Shown in pieces: positions 41,705-53,282 of a DNA stretch of 59,137 nt. The stretch spans positions 1-59,137 of the forward strand of contig NZ_FOGU01000018.1 in assembly GCF_900111315.1 (NCBI RefSeq), given 5' to 3'. Each line of letters starts with the position of its first letter. The first letter of the stretch is position 1. Source of the stretch: Tranquillimonas rosea. GTDB lineage: Bacteria > Pseudomonadota > Alphaproteobacteria > Rhodobacterales > Rhodobacteraceae. Position numbers and translations under genes: made by a program. The notes under the pieces were generated by a model. That model did no database searches. It was not told the origin of the DNA and was given only the letters and a program-made list of their open reading frames with translations.

Positions 41705-42321
41705 CCGCAAGCCCAATGGACTTCGCGCTCTATGCCGGGGCGCTTCTGGTGCTGTTCCTGACGCCGGGGCCGGTCTGGGTCGGGCTGATGGCGCGGTCGC
41801 TGTCGGGCGGGTTCCAGGCGGCGTGGCCGCTGGCCCTCGGGGTGGTCGTGGGCGACATCCTCTGGCCGCTGCTGGCGATCCTCGGGGTGACCTGGCTCGT
41901 CTCGGTCTTCTCGGGGTTCCTGCTGGTGCTGAAGGGGGTTGCCTGCCTGGTGTTCATCGGCATGGGCATTGCGATCCTGCGGAGCGCCGGGGCGTCGATC
42001 TCGGCCGACGGGCGGCTGACACGGCCGGGAAAGTGGGCGGGGTTCGTCGCCGGGCTGGCAGTGATCCTGGGCAACCCGAAGGCGATCCTGTTCTACATGG
42101 GGATGCTGCCGGGCTTCTTCGACCTCGGCGACCTGCGGACCGGCGACATCGCGGCGATCATTGCGCTGTCGGCGGCCGTTCCGTTGATCGGGAACCTGGT
42201 CCTGGCGCTGTCGATCGACCGGGTGCGCCGGCTTCTGAGCTCGCCACGGGCGCTGCGGCGGACCAACGTGACGGCGGGGCTCCTGCTGATCGGCGTGGGC
42301 TGCGTCATACCCTTCACGTGA
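41701..42321 (+). CDS. LysE/RhtB-family exporter
   Basis: A 206-aa membrane protein with about six helices and LysE family motifs (LFLTPGPVWVGLMARSLSGGFQAAWPLALGVVVGDILW; GLAVILGNPKAILFYMGMLPGFFDL). Such proteins export amino acids or related metabolites; the substrate cannot be told. It overlaps the DUF1697 stop by ATGA. Confidence 0.88.
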   Translation: MTASPMDFALYAGALLVLFLTPGPVWVGLMARSLSGGFQAAWPLALGVVVGDILWPLLAILGVTWLVSVFSGFLLVLKGVACLVFIGMGIAILRSAGASISADGRLTRPGKWAGFVAGLAVILGNPKAILFYMGMLPGFFDLGDLRTGDIAAIIALSAAVPLIGNLVLALSIDRVRRLLSSPRALRRTNVTAGLLLIGVGCVIPFT

Positions 42322-42330
42322 AGGCGATGA

Positions 42331-44853
<2,523 letters not shown>

Positions 44854-44935
44854 GGGGTCAGGCTTCCACAATTCACGCCGCTTGCAGCCCGCGACAGGCG
44901 ACCGATCACAAGCCTGCATGGAGTGCGTGGCGGCA

Positions 44936-44966
44936 TGACCCTGTCCACTTTGTCGGGGCAGGGTCA
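44936..44966. terminator. Hairpin between convergent gyrB and kinase genes
   Basis: TGACCCTG (44936-44943) pairs with CAGGGTCA (44959-44966). It lies between two convergent genes and could end transcription from both sides, but there is no T run. Confidence 0.35.
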
Positions 44967-45001
44967 GCTGCGCCTCGCCCGGCGGAAGCTCTCCCCGCCG
45001 C

Positions 45002-46756
45002 CTAGCGCAAGCCGGTCTCCGCTGCCGTGTACATCGCGGCGAGGATGACGTGGGTCGAGGCGGCACCGGGGTCGACATGGCCGACCGAGCGGGCGCCCAG
45101 TTTCTTCGACCGGCCACGGCGGCTTTCCATCTGCGCGGTGTCGTCCCGGCCCGACCTGGCGCCGTCGCGGGCGGCGGCGAGGCAGGCGAGCGCGTCCCGG
45201 CCCTCGGCCAGTGCGGATTCGGCGTGGTCGACGGCCGGCAGCCAGGCGTCGAGCATCGTCTTGTCGCCGGGCGCGGCGCCGCCGCGCGAGATGATGCCGT
45301 CGCGCATCCCACGCAGCCACGCGACCGTGGCGCCCGCGTCGAGGTTCAGCCGGTCCGACACCGCCGCCGCGGCGGCGGTCATGGCGCTGGCATAGAGCGG
45401 TCCGGACGAGGCGCCGACGGCGTCGAGGAACGCCTTGGCCATCCGCCGGTTCGTTCCGGTGATCGTCTCATCCGGGGTGGCGCTGTCGAGGGCCGAGAGC
45501 ACGGCGCTCCAGCCGATGTCCATGGTGACGCCGTGGTCTCCATCGCCGATCACGCCGTCGAGCTCGGACAACCAATCCCGCTGGTCGCGAATGGCGGCGG
45601 CGGCGGCGCGGACCATGGCGCGGAACGTCTCGGGCGTGATCGGGCCGTCGGTCGCCAGCGCGCTGCGATCCACGGCTTGCGTCTCGGTGCGGGTGTCGCG
45701 GTTGCGGCGCGTGAGCGTCCCCTCGGCCTTGGGGATGTCGCTGCCGACCGAAAGGGCCGGCGCGCGGCAGGGCGCGTCGAGCAGACGGGTCAGGTCGTCG
45801 TCGAGCTTCAGGAGCGTCACCGACGCGCCGGCCATCTCGAGAGAGGTCGCGTATTCCCCGACCCATGTGCGGTGTACCGAGACGCCGTTTTCGTCCAGCA
45901 GCTGCGCGAGACGCCGCTGGATCACGTAAAGCTCCAGCAGGCCGGTCGCGCCCAGCCCGTTGACGAGAGCCGCCACGCGGTCGCCCCTCGCCAGTTGCAG
46001 CGCGTCGGCGACGGGGGCGAACAGCTCGTCCGTCACGGCGTCGGCCGTTTCCAGCGGGCCGCGCCGCATGCCCGGCTCGCCGTGCAGACCCATGCCGATC
46101 TCCATCTCTCCGGCGCCTATCTCGAAGTTTGGCTTGCCGGTCTGTGGCATCGAGCAGGCCGTGAGCGCGACGCCCATCGACGCGGTCGCCGCGTTGGCCG
46201 CCCGCGCCGCGGCGAGGCAGCCGTCGAGGTCGCGGCCCGCTTCGGCCGCGGCCCCGGCGATCTTGAAGACGAAAAAGTCCCCCGCGATGCCGCGCCGCTC
46301 TTGCTTGCGGTCGTTCGGCGCGGAGGCCACGTCGTCGGTCACGGCGACCGAGCGGGCGGGCGATCCGGCGGCCTCGAGCTCTTCGGCGGCCATGTCGAAG
46401 TTCATCACGTCGCCGGTGTAGTTGCCGTAGAGGAACAGCACTCCGGCGCCGCCGTCGACGGCCCGCGCCGCATCCAGGATCTGCTCGGGGCTGGGGGAGG
46501 CGAAGACGTTGCCAACAGCCGCCGCGTCGGCGAGGCCCCGGCCGACATAGCCGGCAAAGGCCGGCTCGTGACCCGATCCGCCGCCGACCACCACGGCGAC
46601 CTTGCCGTCGCGGGGCCCGTCGCAGGCCACCACCGCGCGGCTCGTCTCGCCGCGTTTGGTCAGTATCTCGGGATGGGCCGAGACCATGCCCGCGATCGCC
46701 TCGGAAATCAGGTCCTCGGGGGCATTGATCAGCTTCTTGGTGCGTTCTGCGGTCAT
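45002..46756 (-). CDS. Dihydroxyacetone-kinase-family sugar kinase (DhaK-DhaL fusion)
   Basis: A 584-aa ATP-dependent kinase. The DhaK half (about 1-330) has VVVGGGSGHEPAFAGYVGRGLADAAAVGNVFASPSPEQI and the substrate-binding histidine in MGLHGEPGM; the DhaL half (about 390-584) has GVIGDGDHGVTMDIGW (phosphate/metal site) and GASSGPLYASAM. The family phosphorylates short ketoses held by that histidine: dihydroxyacetone, erythrulose or apulose. ATG 46756 has AAAGGAGG upstream and overlaps the isomerase stop (ATGA). The partner genes (split transketolase, isomerase) favour a sugar kinase over a glycerol-pathway enzyme. Confidence 0.88.
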   Translation of the reverse strand: MTAERTKKLINAPEDLISEAIAGMVSAHPEILTKRGETSRAVVACDGPRDGKVAVVVGGGSGHEPAFAGYVGRGLADAAAVGNVFASPSPEQILDAARAVDGGAGVLFLYGNYTGDVMNFDMAAEELEAAGSPARSVAVTDDVASAPNDRKQERRGIAGDFFVFKIAGAAAEAGRDLDGCLAAARAANAATASMGVALTACSMPQTGKPNFEIGAGEMEIGMGLHGEPGMRRGPLETADAVTDELFAPVADALQLARGDRVAALVNGLGATGLLELYVIQRRLAQLLDENGVSVHRTWVGEYATSLEMAGASVTLLKLDDDLTRLLDAPCRAPALSVGSDIPKAEGTLTRRNRDTRTETQAVDRSALATDGPITPETFRAMVRAAAAAIRDQRDWLSELDGVIGDGDHGVTMDIGWSAVLSALDSATPDETITGTNRRMAKAFLDAVGASSGPLYASAMTAAAAAVSDRLNLDAGATVAWLRGMRDGIISRGGAAPGDKTMLDAWLPAVDHAESALAEGRDALACLAAARDGARSGRDDTAQMESRRGRSKKLGARSVGHVDPGAASTHVILAAMYTAAETGLR

Positions 46757-47583
46757 GTCGTGCCTCCTTTCCGGGCGTCGAGGTACTGCTGTGCCGCGGC
46801 CACGGTCCGGTCGAGCCACGGCCGTTCCAGCCGACGCGCGGCGTCGAGATCGTTCTGGTCGGGCAGCCAGTGTTCCAGGATCACGCTCATCTCGGGCGGG
46901 CACTGCGCCAGTTGGTCGAGGATCCAGGGGATCGGCGCGCGCCCTTCGCCCAGAGGCACGCCGTGGATGCGGAACCCGACGCCGTAGGGATCGGGCGTGA
47001 TCTCGTAATCCTTGAGGTGCAGGTTGACCGCATAGGGCGCCAGGAGCCGCACGGTCTCTTCGGGCCATTCCAGCGCACAGATCGAGTTCGCCACGTCCAG
47101 GCAGACCCCGAGCGAGGGGTCGTTCACGGCCTCGATCAGATCGACCATGCGGGGTGAGGGATAGTTGAAGTGGTTCTCGATCGCGATGCGCATGCCGGCC
47201 GCACCGGCCCGTTCGACCAGGGGACGCAGCTTCTCCGCCAGGTCCGGTACCGGGATCTTCGCATCCGCGGCATCAAGGGCGACGCGCAGGATCCGGGCGT
47301 CGAGCCGCTGGCCGATCGCGATGTAGCGGGAAACCTCGTCGGCATCGAAGCTTTGCGTTCCCAGCTCCAGCGCGATGCCTTTCGCCCGCGCCGCGTCGGC
47401 CAGCCGCTCCTGCTCGGCCTCGGAGAGGCGGTCGAGCGGCATGTTGTCGGCGTACTGAACGACGGGCAGACCATAGGCCTCGGCCGCGTCGAGAATGTCG
47501 AACGGTGTCATCGGCGCCGCCGGAACGCGGTCCTTCAGACCGATCGCCCAGCGGAACGCGTATGTCCCAAGCCCCAGTCGCAT
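46753..47583 (-). CDS. Sugar isomerase/epimerase, xylose-isomerase-like TIM barrel
   Basis: A 276-aa AP-endonuclease-2-type TIM barrel. IAIENHFNYPSP, GVCLDVANSICALEWP, VNLHLKDYEI and SVILEHWLPDQ supply the Glu, Asp, His and Glu metal ligands usual for isomerases and epimerases of this superfamily. It is first in a two-gene operon with the kinase and divergent from the transketolase genes. It could turn an aldose into the ketose that the kinase uses. The exact substrate is unknown. Confidence 0.75.
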   Translation of the reverse strand: MRLGLGTYAFRWAIGLKDRVPAAPMTPFDILDAAEAYGLPVVQYADNMPLDRLSEAEQERLADAARAKGIALELGTQSFDADEVSRYIAIGQRLDARILRVALDAADAKIPVPDLAEKLRPLVERAGAAGMRIAIENHFNYPSPRMVDLIEAVNDPSLGVCLDVANSICALEWPEETVRLLAPYAVNLHLKDYEITPDPYGVGFRIHGVPLGEGRAPIPWILDQLAQCPPEMSVILEHWLPDQNDLDAARRLERPWLDRTVAAAQQYLDARKGGTT

Positions 47584-47656
47584 CTGCTCCTCCCTTGTTC
47601 TGCGCCGCCGGGGCGGCGCGCATGGGCGACAGGGTTCGCAGATCGGAGCGTGGGAA

Positions 47657-47700
47657 GTAATGTAGTTTTACTAACGTAGTTTGTAACTTTTCTTTATAGT
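47657..47700. promoter_or_regulatory. AT-rich divergent control region of the sugar locus
   Basis: Within the gap between isomerase and transketolase genes lies the only AT-rich stretch. It holds TAGT-TTT-ACTA (47663-47673), a second GTAGTTTGTAAC (about 47676-47687) that partly repeats the first, and TATAGT at 47695-47700, a possible -10 for the transketolase operon. It is a plausible operator for the LysR regulator at 53269 or another factor. Confidence 0.35.
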
Positions 47701-47766
47701 TGGGGCGTCAGCGCAGTGTTACGTTTTCCGGGATCGGTGCCAAACGCCGGATCGCGGGAGGATCAA

Positions 47767-48621
47767 GTGAGCACGAGACGCGTCGCAACGCCATTGTCCA
47801 ACGTGTCTGTCGAACAGCGCGCCTGGAACATCCGGCACAAGGCACTCCGCATGGGTGAGGTGCAGGGCCAGGGCTATATCGGCCAGGCTCTCGGGATCGC
47901 AGATGTTCTGGCCGCCAGTTATTTTCACGCGATGGAGTACCGCCCCGAGGACCCGGAATGGGATGGGCGCGACAGGTTCCTGCTGTCGATCGGACATTAC
48001 GCCATAGCTCTCTATGCCGTGCTGATGGAGGCGGGCATCCTGCCCGAGGAAGAGCTCGAGACCTATGGAATGGACGACAGCCGGATGCCGATGTCGGGCA
48101 TGGCGTCCTACACGCCGGGGATGGAGATCACCGGCGGGTCGCTGGGGCACGGACTGGGGATCGCCGTGGGAATGGCGATGGGGCTCAAGCGCAAGCGGAA
48201 CCCCGCGTTCGTCTTCAACCTCATGTCCGACGGAGAGCTGAACGAGGGCTCGACCTGGGAGGCGGTGATGTCCGCCGTGCAGCACGGTCTCGACAACCTC
48301 GTCTGCCTCGTCGACTTCAACGACCAGCAGGCCGACGGCAAGGCGACCGACGCGATGGCGCGGGTGCCGGAAGAGGTGAAGTGGCGTGCCTTCGGCTGGC
48401 ACGCGCAGCGGGTCGACGGCAACGACATGGAGCAGGTGATCGCCGCGTTCGACGCCGCGCGCACCTTCCCCGACGCGGTGCCGCGGGTCATCATCTTCGA
48501 CACGACCATGTGCAAGGGTGTCGATTTCCTCGAACAGCGCGAGATCACCCACTTCGTGCGGGTCGAATCCGACGAGTGGGCCAAGGCGCTGAACGTTCTG
48601 GAAAAGGGGCGGCCGCAATGA
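47767..48621 (+). CDS. Transketolase-like, N-terminal (TPP-binding) subunit
   Basis: A 284-aa subunit carrying the pyrophosphate-binding domain of transketolase: SYFHAMEYRPEDPEWDGRDRFLLSIGHYAIALYAVL, GSLGHGLGIAVGMAMG and the TPP motif SDGELNEGSTWEAVM...CLVDFNDQQ. GTG 47767 is chosen because GGGAGGA lies just upstream. Its stop overlaps the start of the C-terminal subunit (ATGA). Split transketolases of this kind serve special sugars, while the housekeeping enzyme is one chain. Confidence 0.9.
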   Translation: MSTRRVATPLSNVSVEQRAWNIRHKALRMGEVQGQGYIGQALGIADVLAASYFHAMEYRPEDPEWDGRDRFLLSIGHYAIALYAVLMEAGILPEEELETYGMDDSRMPMSGMASYTPGMEITGGSLGHGLGIAVGMAMGLKRKRNPAFVFNLMSDGELNEGSTWEAVMSAVQHGLDNLVCLVDFNDQQADGKATDAMARVPEEVKWRAFGWHAQRVDGNDMEQVIAAFDAARTFPDAVPRVIIFDTTMCKGVDFLEQREITHFVRVESDEWAKALNVLEKGRPQ

Positions 48622-49649
48622 CGACGAACTCGATGGCGCGGAAATACGAACCCCGCAAGGTGCCCGAGAAGAAGGTCGCGACCTCGGCGATGATCGCGTC
48701 GCTCGCGGCCGAGGGATACGACACCGTCGCGGCCCCGTTCGGGCATGCGCTGGTCGACCTGGCAGAGCGCGACGAGCGGATCGTCGGCCTCTCGGCGGAC
48801 CTGTCGAAATATACCGACCTGCACATATTCGCCAAGGCGATGCCCGACCGTTTCTACCAGATGGGCATGGCCGAGCAGGTGTTGATGTCGGCGGCGGCCG
48901 GGCTGGCGCGCGAGGGGTTCCTGCCCTTTGCCACGACCTACGCGGTGTTCGCGTCGCGCCGGGCCTACGATTTCATCGCGATGGCGATTGCCGAGGAAAA
49001 CCTTCCGGTCAAGATCGCCTGCGCCCTGCCGGGCCTGACCACCGGCTATGGTCCCAGCCACCAGGCGTTCGAGGACCTGGCGATCTTCCGCGGCTTGCCG
49101 AACATGACGCTCGTGGACCCCTGCGATGCCTGCGACGTGGCCGGCATGGTGCCCGAGATCGCCCGCCATCCGGGTCCGGTCTATGCCCGCCTGCTGCGCG
49201 GCAAGGTTCCCTCGGTGCTGACGCGGCACAAGCCCGACTACCGGTTCGAGCTGGGCCGCGCGCAGATGATCCGCGAGGGGCGCGACGTGCTGGTGATTTC
49301 GACCGGCATCATGACGATGCGCGCGCTCGACGCCGCCGAACGGCTGGCGACGGACGGCGTGGACGTCGCGGTGCTGCATACGCCGACGGTCAAGCCGCTC
49401 GACACCGAAACGATCCGCGCCGCGGCCGCCGAGGACGGCCGGCTCGTGGTGACGGCCGAGAACCACACGCTGATGGGCGGTCTCGGCGAGGCAGTGGCGC
49501 GAACCCTGCTGACTGGCGGCATCGCGCCGGACTTCCGCATGATCGGGCTGCCGGACGAGTTCCTCGAAGCCGGCGCGCTGCCGACGCTTCACGACATGTA
49601 CGGCCTCTCGGTGGATCGGGTGGCGGAACAGATCAAGAGCTGGCTGTGA
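48618..49649 (+). CDS. Transketolase-like, C-terminal subunit
   Basis: A 343-aa subunit with the pyrimidine-binding domain (RIVGLSADLSKYTDLHIFAKAMPDRFYQMGMAEQVLMSAAAGLAREGFLPFATTYAVFASRRAYDFI) and the C-terminal transketolase domain (VVTAENHTLMGGLGEAVARTLL). The glutamate in MGMAEQ activates TPP. With the N-terminal subunit it would move a two-carbon ketol unit between sugar phosphates. Confidence 0.9.
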   Translation: MTTNSMARKYEPRKVPEKKVATSAMIASLAAEGYDTVAAPFGHALVDLAERDERIVGLSADLSKYTDLHIFAKAMPDRFYQMGMAEQVLMSAAAGLAREGFLPFATTYAVFASRRAYDFIAMAIAEENLPVKIACALPGLTTGYGPSHQAFEDLAIFRGLPNMTLVDPCDACDVAGMVPEIARHPGPVYARLLRGKVPSVLTRHKPDYRFELGRAQMIREGRDVLVISTGIMTMRALDAAERLATDGVDVAVLHTPTVKPLDTETIRAAAAEDGRLVVTAENHTLMGGLGEAVARTLLTGGIAPDFRMIGLPDEFLEAGALPTLHDMYGLSVDRVAEQIKSWL

Positions 49650-49678
49650 GCCGGCGGACCACGACGGGAGACGATTGA

Positions 49679-50431
49679 ATGGGCCTGCTTGACGACAAAT
49701 TCGCGGTGATCACCGGGGCGGCGTCGCCGCGCGGTCTGGGCAAGGCGACGGCCCGCCTCTTTGCCGAGCACGGCGCCACGGTGGCGATCCTCGACCTGGA
49801 CGAAGAGGCGGCGAAGGCCGCTGCCGCCGATCTGGGCGATGGGCACCTGGGCCTGGCCTGCAACGTGACCGACAAGGCCTCGTGCGACGCCGCCGTCGCC
49901 AAGCTGATCGAGACCTGGGGCCGGGTCGACGTGCTGGTGAACAACGCCGGCATCACCCAGCCGCTCAAGATCATGGAGATCGGGCCCGACAACTACGACG
50001 CCGTGACCGACGTGAACCTGCGCGGGACGCTCTACATGAGCCAGGCGCTGATTCCGGCGATGCGCGAGCGCAAGGCGGGCGCGATCGTCAACATGTCGTC
50101 GGTGTCGGCCCAGCGGGGCGGCGGCATCTTCGGCGGGCCGCACTATTCCGCCGCCAAGGCCGGCGTGCTGGGCCTGACCAAGGCCATGGCGCGCGAGCTT
50201 GCGCCCGACCAGGTGCGGGTCAACGCGATCTGCCCCGGCTTCATCGCCACCGATATCACGGCGGGGAAGCTGACCGATGAAATGCGCGCACAGGTGCTTG
50301 CGGGGATCCCGATGGGTCGCGCGGGCGAGGCGTCCGACGTGGCGGGCTGCGCGCTTTTCCTGGCCTCGGAACTGTCCGCATATTGCACGGGCACCGAGGT
50401 CGACGTGAACGGAGGTTCACTCATTCACTGA
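49679..50431 (+). CDS. Short-chain dehydrogenase/reductase
   Basis: A 250-aa SDR. Residues 12-20 hold the TGxxxGxG cofactor loop, NNAG follows near 90, the catalytic Ser lies in NMSSVSAQ and Tyr-Lys in HYSAAKAG, and the end is the usual GxDVNGG. It probably oxidises or reduces a sugar, polyol or lactone in the pathway. It lies between the transketolase and TRAP genes on the same strand. Confidence 0.88.
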   Translation: MGLLDDKFAVITGAASPRGLGKATARLFAEHGATVAILDLDEEAAKAAAADLGDGHLGLACNVTDKASCDAAVAKLIETWGRVDVLVNNAGITQPLKIMEIGPDNYDAVTDVNLRGTLYMSQALIPAMRERKAGAIVNMSSVSAQRGGGIFGGPHYSAAKAGVLGLTKAMARELAPDQVRVNAICPGFIATDITAGKLTDEMRAQVLAGIPMGRAGEASDVAGCALFLASELSAYCTGTEVDVNGGSLIH

Positions 50432-50486
50432 GGCTGCCATCCCCGCGTCAGGCGGGGCCGGCGCAATCTTTCAAGGGAGGAAAGAA

Positions 50487-51446
50487 ATGAAGACCCTCAT
50501 CACGGCCCTCGTGGCCACCACCGCGCTTGCCGGCGCGACGCAGGCGCAGGAAGTCACCTTCGCCCACGGTTCGAACCCGGGCAATCCGCGCTTCGTCGCG
50601 GCCGAGACCTGGGCCGAGCTGTTCACCGAATGCACCGACGGCCAATCGGTTAATGTCGCGCCTTCGGCCACGATGGGCGACGACGTCGAGATGCTCACCT
50701 CGGCCACCGCTGGAGTGATCAACGTCACCGCCAACAGCCAGGGCGCGATGAGCCAGATCGTCCCCGAGATCGCGCTGCTCGGCCTGCCGTTCCTGTTCGA
50801 GGACCTCGAGACCGCGTGGAGCGTGCTCGACGGCGAGGTGGGCGAGATGCTCGACACCCGCGCTCAGGACGCCGGGCTGAAGATCCTGGGCTTCTGGGAC
50901 AACGGCATCCGGCATATCAGCCACGTCTCCAAGACCGTGCCCACGCCGGACGACATCAGCGGCATGAAGATCCGCACGCCCCCCGACACGATGACGGTCG
51001 ACATCTTCGAGGCGCTCGGCGCCGCTCCGGCGCCGCTGGCGTTCTCGGAACTGCCGACTGCGCTGCAATCGGGGACCTTCGACGGGCAGGAGAACCCGCT
51101 GGTCAACATCTACTCGTCGAACATCCACGAGATCACGCCGTACATCACCCTGACCGGGCACAAGTACGAATCCACGCCGGTCGTCGCCGGCTTGGCATGG
51201 TGGTCGGGCCTCGACGACGCGACCAAGCAATGCGCGCTGGATGCCACCCAGCAGGCGGGCGAAGAGCAGCGTCAGATGGTGGCGGACCAGTCCGAGAGCC
51301 TGGTCACCACGATGGAAGAAGAGGGCGTGACCTTCGAGGAAGCCGATCGTGAGGCCTATATCGAGGCGACGCGCTCGGTCTACGACAAGTACTCCGAAGA
51401 GTATCCCGACCTCGTCGAAGCGCTGCGCGACGCGGCGTCGAACTGA
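50487..51446 (+). CDS. TRAP transporter substrate-binding protein (DctP family)
   Basis: A 319-aa periplasmic protein. The signal peptide is MKTLITALVATTALAGATQAQ. DctP features include LGLPFLFEDLETAWSVLDG, GFWDNGIRHISHVSKTVPTPDDISGMKIRTPP (the arginine usually binds a carboxylate) and FSELPTALQSGTFDGQENPLVNIYSS. AAGGGAGG lies before the start. It delivers the substrate to the membrane pair encoded next. Confidence 0.93.
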   Translation: MKTLITALVATTALAGATQAQEVTFAHGSNPGNPRFVAAETWAELFTECTDGQSVNVAPSATMGDDVEMLTSATAGVINVTANSQGAMSQIVPEIALLGLPFLFEDLETAWSVLDGEVGEMLDTRAQDAGLKILGFWDNGIRHISHVSKTVPTPDDISGMKIRTPPDTMTVDIFEALGAAPAPLAFSELPTALQSGTFDGQENPLVNIYSSNIHEITPYITLTGHKYESTPVVAGLAWWSGLDDATKQCALDATQQAGEEQRQMVADQSESLVTTMEEEGVTFEEADREAYIEATRSVYDKYSEEYPDLVEALRDAASN

Positions 51447-52015
51447 TGGCGGGCGGAGACGAGCTCTCCGCGACCGACCGGGGCAGGGCGCGCCGCGCCC
51501 TGTCCCGCGCCCTTGGCCGCGTGTTGGGCTTCATCGACGTCTCGGGCCGGGCCCTGGGCATCGCCTGCCTCGCGGTGATGTTCGTTGCGCTTCTGACGAA
51601 TGTCGTGCTGCGGTACCTCTTCGGCTCGGGCATCGCCTGGGCCTACGAGATCCACTCGGTCCTGCTGCCCTGGCTGGTGGCCGCCGGGATCGTCGCGGCC
51701 GCGGCGCGGCGACAGCACATCGCCATCTCGATCCTGTCCGACATGCTGACCGGCCGCGGCCGCCATGCGCTCGCCATCCTCATCAACGTGGTGGTGCTGG
51801 TGATCGCGATCAGCGTCCTGTGGTCGAGCCAGCCGATCCTCCAGGCCTCCAAGTTCCAGCGGCTCTCGACCCTCGGGATCACTCAAATCTGGGGCTATGC
51901 CAGCCTTGTCTACGCCTTCGCCGGGTTGGCGCTGACCTCGGCACTGAATATCGCCCGGGCGTCGCTCGGCGCGGATATCCTCGGTCTCGATCTCGAAGAC
52001 CAAAGCTTCAGCTAG
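51446..52015 (+). CDS. TRAP transporter small membrane subunit (DctQ family)
   Basis: A 189-aa protein with four transmembrane helices (GIACLAVMFVALLTNVVLRYLFGSGIAWAYEIHSVLLPWLVAAGIVAAA is the family core). It starts on the last base of the DctP stop (TGATG). Confidence 0.9.
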   Translation: MAGGDELSATDRGRARRALSRALGRVLGFIDVSGRALGIACLAVMFVALLTNVVLRYLFGSGIAWAYEIHSVLLPWLVAAGIVAAAARRQHIAISILSDMLTGRGRHALAILINVVVLVIAISVLWSSQPILQASKFQRLSTLGITQIWGYASLVYAFAGLALTSALNIARASLGADILGLDLEDQSFS

Positions 52016-52025
52016 GAGCGTTCCG

Positions 52026-53282
52026 ATGACTGCCCCTCTCGTCTGGATCTTCTTTCTCCTGATGGCGATCTCGGTGCCGGTGGGCCAAGCGATGCTCGGC
52101 GGCACCGCGGCGGCGCTGTGGCTGGCGGACCGGCCGCTGGCGGTGATCGCGCAGCGGCTCTACACGCCGACGCAGAGCTTTCCGATGCTCGCCATCCCGT
52201 TCTTCATCCTCGCCGGCAACCTGATGATGTCGGGGCGGTTCGGCACCTATCTCGTGAATATCGCACGGATGTTCGTGGGTCACCTCAAGGGCGGGCTCGG
52301 ACAAGTTTCGATCATCGGTTCGGTGATGTTCGGCGGCGTCTCGGGCTCGGCGGTGGCGGACGCCTCGGCGCTCGGCAACGCGCTGATCCCGGTGCAGAAG
52401 GAGCAGGGCTATCCGGGCGGCTTCGCGGCCGCGATCAACTCGTCCTCCTCGACGGTGTCGGTGCTGATCCCGCCGTCGATTCCGCTGATTCTCTACGGCC
52501 TCGTTTCGAACGTTTCGATCATCGACCTGTTCGTCGCCGGCATCCTGCCTGGCCTGATGCTCGGGCTCGGCATGTTCGCGATGGTGTTCTACATCGCGCA
52601 CCGCCGGAACCTGCCGCGCTCGCCGCTGGAGGGCGGGTTCCGGGCGTTCCGGTCGCAGCTTTTCATGGCGATTCCCGCATTCCTGATGCCCGTCTTCGTG
52701 ATCGGCACGCTGCGGTTCGGCGTGGCAACCCCGACCGAGGTGAGCGTGATGGCCGTGGCCTATGCGCTGATCGTCTCGGGCGCCATCTACCGCGACCTGA
52801 CATTCAAGGGCATCTGGCAGGCGGCGGGCAGCACCGTCGTGATGACGGGCGCGGTGCTGCTCATCATCATGGCGTCGTCCACGATCCAGTGGGTCCTGAC
52901 GTCCGAGCAGGTGCCACAGACCCTGGCCACCTGGGTGGGCGAGAACTTTTCGTCGACCTGGACCGTGATCCTGGCGCTGAACCTCGTGATGCTGGTGGTG
53001 GGTGCGTTCCTCGACCTGCCGGCGGCCGTCCTGTTGCTGGGGCCGCTCTTCGTGACGATCGGGCAGTCGATCGGGCTCGACCTGGTGCAGCTCGGGCTGA
53101 TGATGGTGGTGAACCTGTCCATCGGTCTCTACACGCCGCCGGTCGGCACCACGCTGTTCATCTCGTCGGCCATCGCGCAGGCCAACATCTTCGAGACGAT
53201 GCGCGCGCTGGTGCCGTTCTATGCGGTGGCGCTGGCGGTGCTGATGCTCATTTCCTTCGTTCCGGCGCTCACGATCTACTGA
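52026..53282 (+). CDS. TRAP transporter large permease (DctM family)
   Basis: A 418-aa membrane protein with about 12 helices and DctM motifs (FPMLAIPFFILAGNLMMSGRFGTYLVNIARMFVGHLKGGLGQVSIIGSVMFGGVSGSAVADASALG; SSSTVSVLIPPSIPLILYGLV). It uses the sodium gradient. Its end overlaps the LysR gene by 14 bases on the other strand. Confidence 0.95.
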   Translation: MTAPLVWIFFLLMAISVPVGQAMLGGTAAALWLADRPLAVIAQRLYTPTQSFPMLAIPFFILAGNLMMSGRFGTYLVNIARMFVGHLKGGLGQVSIIGSVMFGGVSGSAVADASALGNALIPVQKEQGYPGGFAAAINSSSSTVSVLIPPSIPLILYGLVSNVSIIDLFVAGILPGLMLGLGMFAMVFYIAHRRNLPRSPLEGGFRAFRSQLFMAIPAFLMPVFVIGTLRFGVATPTEVSVMAVAYALIVSGAIYRDLTFKGIWQAAGSTVVMTGAVLLIIMASSTIQWVLTSEQVPQTLATWVGENFSSTWTVILALNLVMLVVGAFLDLPAAVLLLGPLFVTIGQSIGLDLVQLGLMMVVNLSIGLYTPPVGTTLFISSAIAQANIFETMRALVPFYAVALAVLMLISFVPALTIY

